From Gammaproteobacteria bacterium (GTDB lineage Bacteria; Pseudomonadota; Gammaproteobacteria; Steroidobacterales; Steroidobacteraceae), in assembly GCA_009923475.1 (NCBI GenBank), contig RFTM01000090.1, positions 1 through 7,020 on the forward strand: a stretch of DNA of 7,020 nt, read 5' to 3'. Positions within the stretch are counted from its first letter, which is position 1, and every line of letters begins with the position of its first letter. The translations under genes and the position numbers were made by a program. The notes beneath the pieces are model-generated. The model ran no database searches, was not told the origin of the DNA, and worked only from the letters and a program-made list of their open reading frames with translations. Shown here piece by piece: positions 6,977 through 7,020 of this stretch.

Positions 6977-6995
6977 GTGCCGCGCGACGCGGCAC
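6977..6995 (+). terminator. Hairpin after the transporter gene, possible transcription terminator
   Basis: A perfect 8-bp inverted repeat, GTGCCGCG and CGCGGCAC with a CGA loop, starts 17 bases after the transporter stop. It is the first strong stem after the operon and a natural 3' end, but no T-run follows, so it is not a textbook intrinsic terminator. The left arm overlaps a 10-bp direct repeat, CCGCGCGACG, present at 6961-6970 and 6980-6989. Confidence 0.45.
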
Positions 6996-7020
6996 CGGGT
7001 GTGGATGGTCTCCATGTTCA

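Noticed and set aside
6961..7015. A possible minus-strand gene start at 7015 (ATG) reading left.
   Set aside because: It would run through the hairpin and back into the transporter gene with an unrecognisable Arg-rich product and no ribosome site that can be seen within the window.

Overview
The window is very GC-rich (about 70% by eye, with G or C at nearly every third codon position) and densely coding. It looks like ordinary chromosomal DNA from a high-GC proteobacterium. The gene set (a soxBDAG-type sarcosine oxidase, a GcvT-fused flavin demethylase and a GlxA/GbdR-like regulator) fits alpha-, beta- or gammaproteobacteria, and the sequence alone does not let me go lower. I see no tRNA, rRNA, CRISPR array, insertion sequence, phage or plasmid feature, and no intergenic gap longer than about 100 bases.

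Layout. Positions 2-1516 (+) hold the C-terminal half of the sarcosine oxidase alpha subunit (soxA), cut by the left edge. It overlaps the gamma subunit gene soxG (1509-2081, +) by 8 bases. soxG meets, tail to tail and with an 11-base overlap, a complete 808-residue dimethylglycine/sarcosine dehydrogenase-like flavoprotein on the minus strand (4497-2071). A 100-base divergent intergenic region (4498-4597) separates that gene from a GlxA-family AraC-type regulator (4598-5626, +). The regulator overlaps by 7 bases an ESS-family (GltS-like) membrane transporter gene (5620-6960, +). A 19-base hairpin lies shortly after the transporter stop.

How the genes fit together. The inferred theme is catabolism of methylated glycines: dimethylglycine to sarcosine to glycine, as in glycine betaine degradation. 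Both enzymes carry GcvT-type folate domains that would capture the released methyl group as 5,10-methylene-tetrahydrofolate. The regulator sits divergently from the flavoprotein gene and resembles GbdR-type regulators of betaine and dimethylglycine catabolism. The transporter coupled to it may import a substrate of the pathway. Substrate assignments for the regulator and transporter are inference.

I do not see a wholly new system. The points most worth a second look are a triplicated 12-bp repeat that codes in both directions across the convergent gene junction, a direct repeat with 21-bp spacing in the divergent promoter region, and a divergent ESS transporter translationally coupled to a catabolic regulator.
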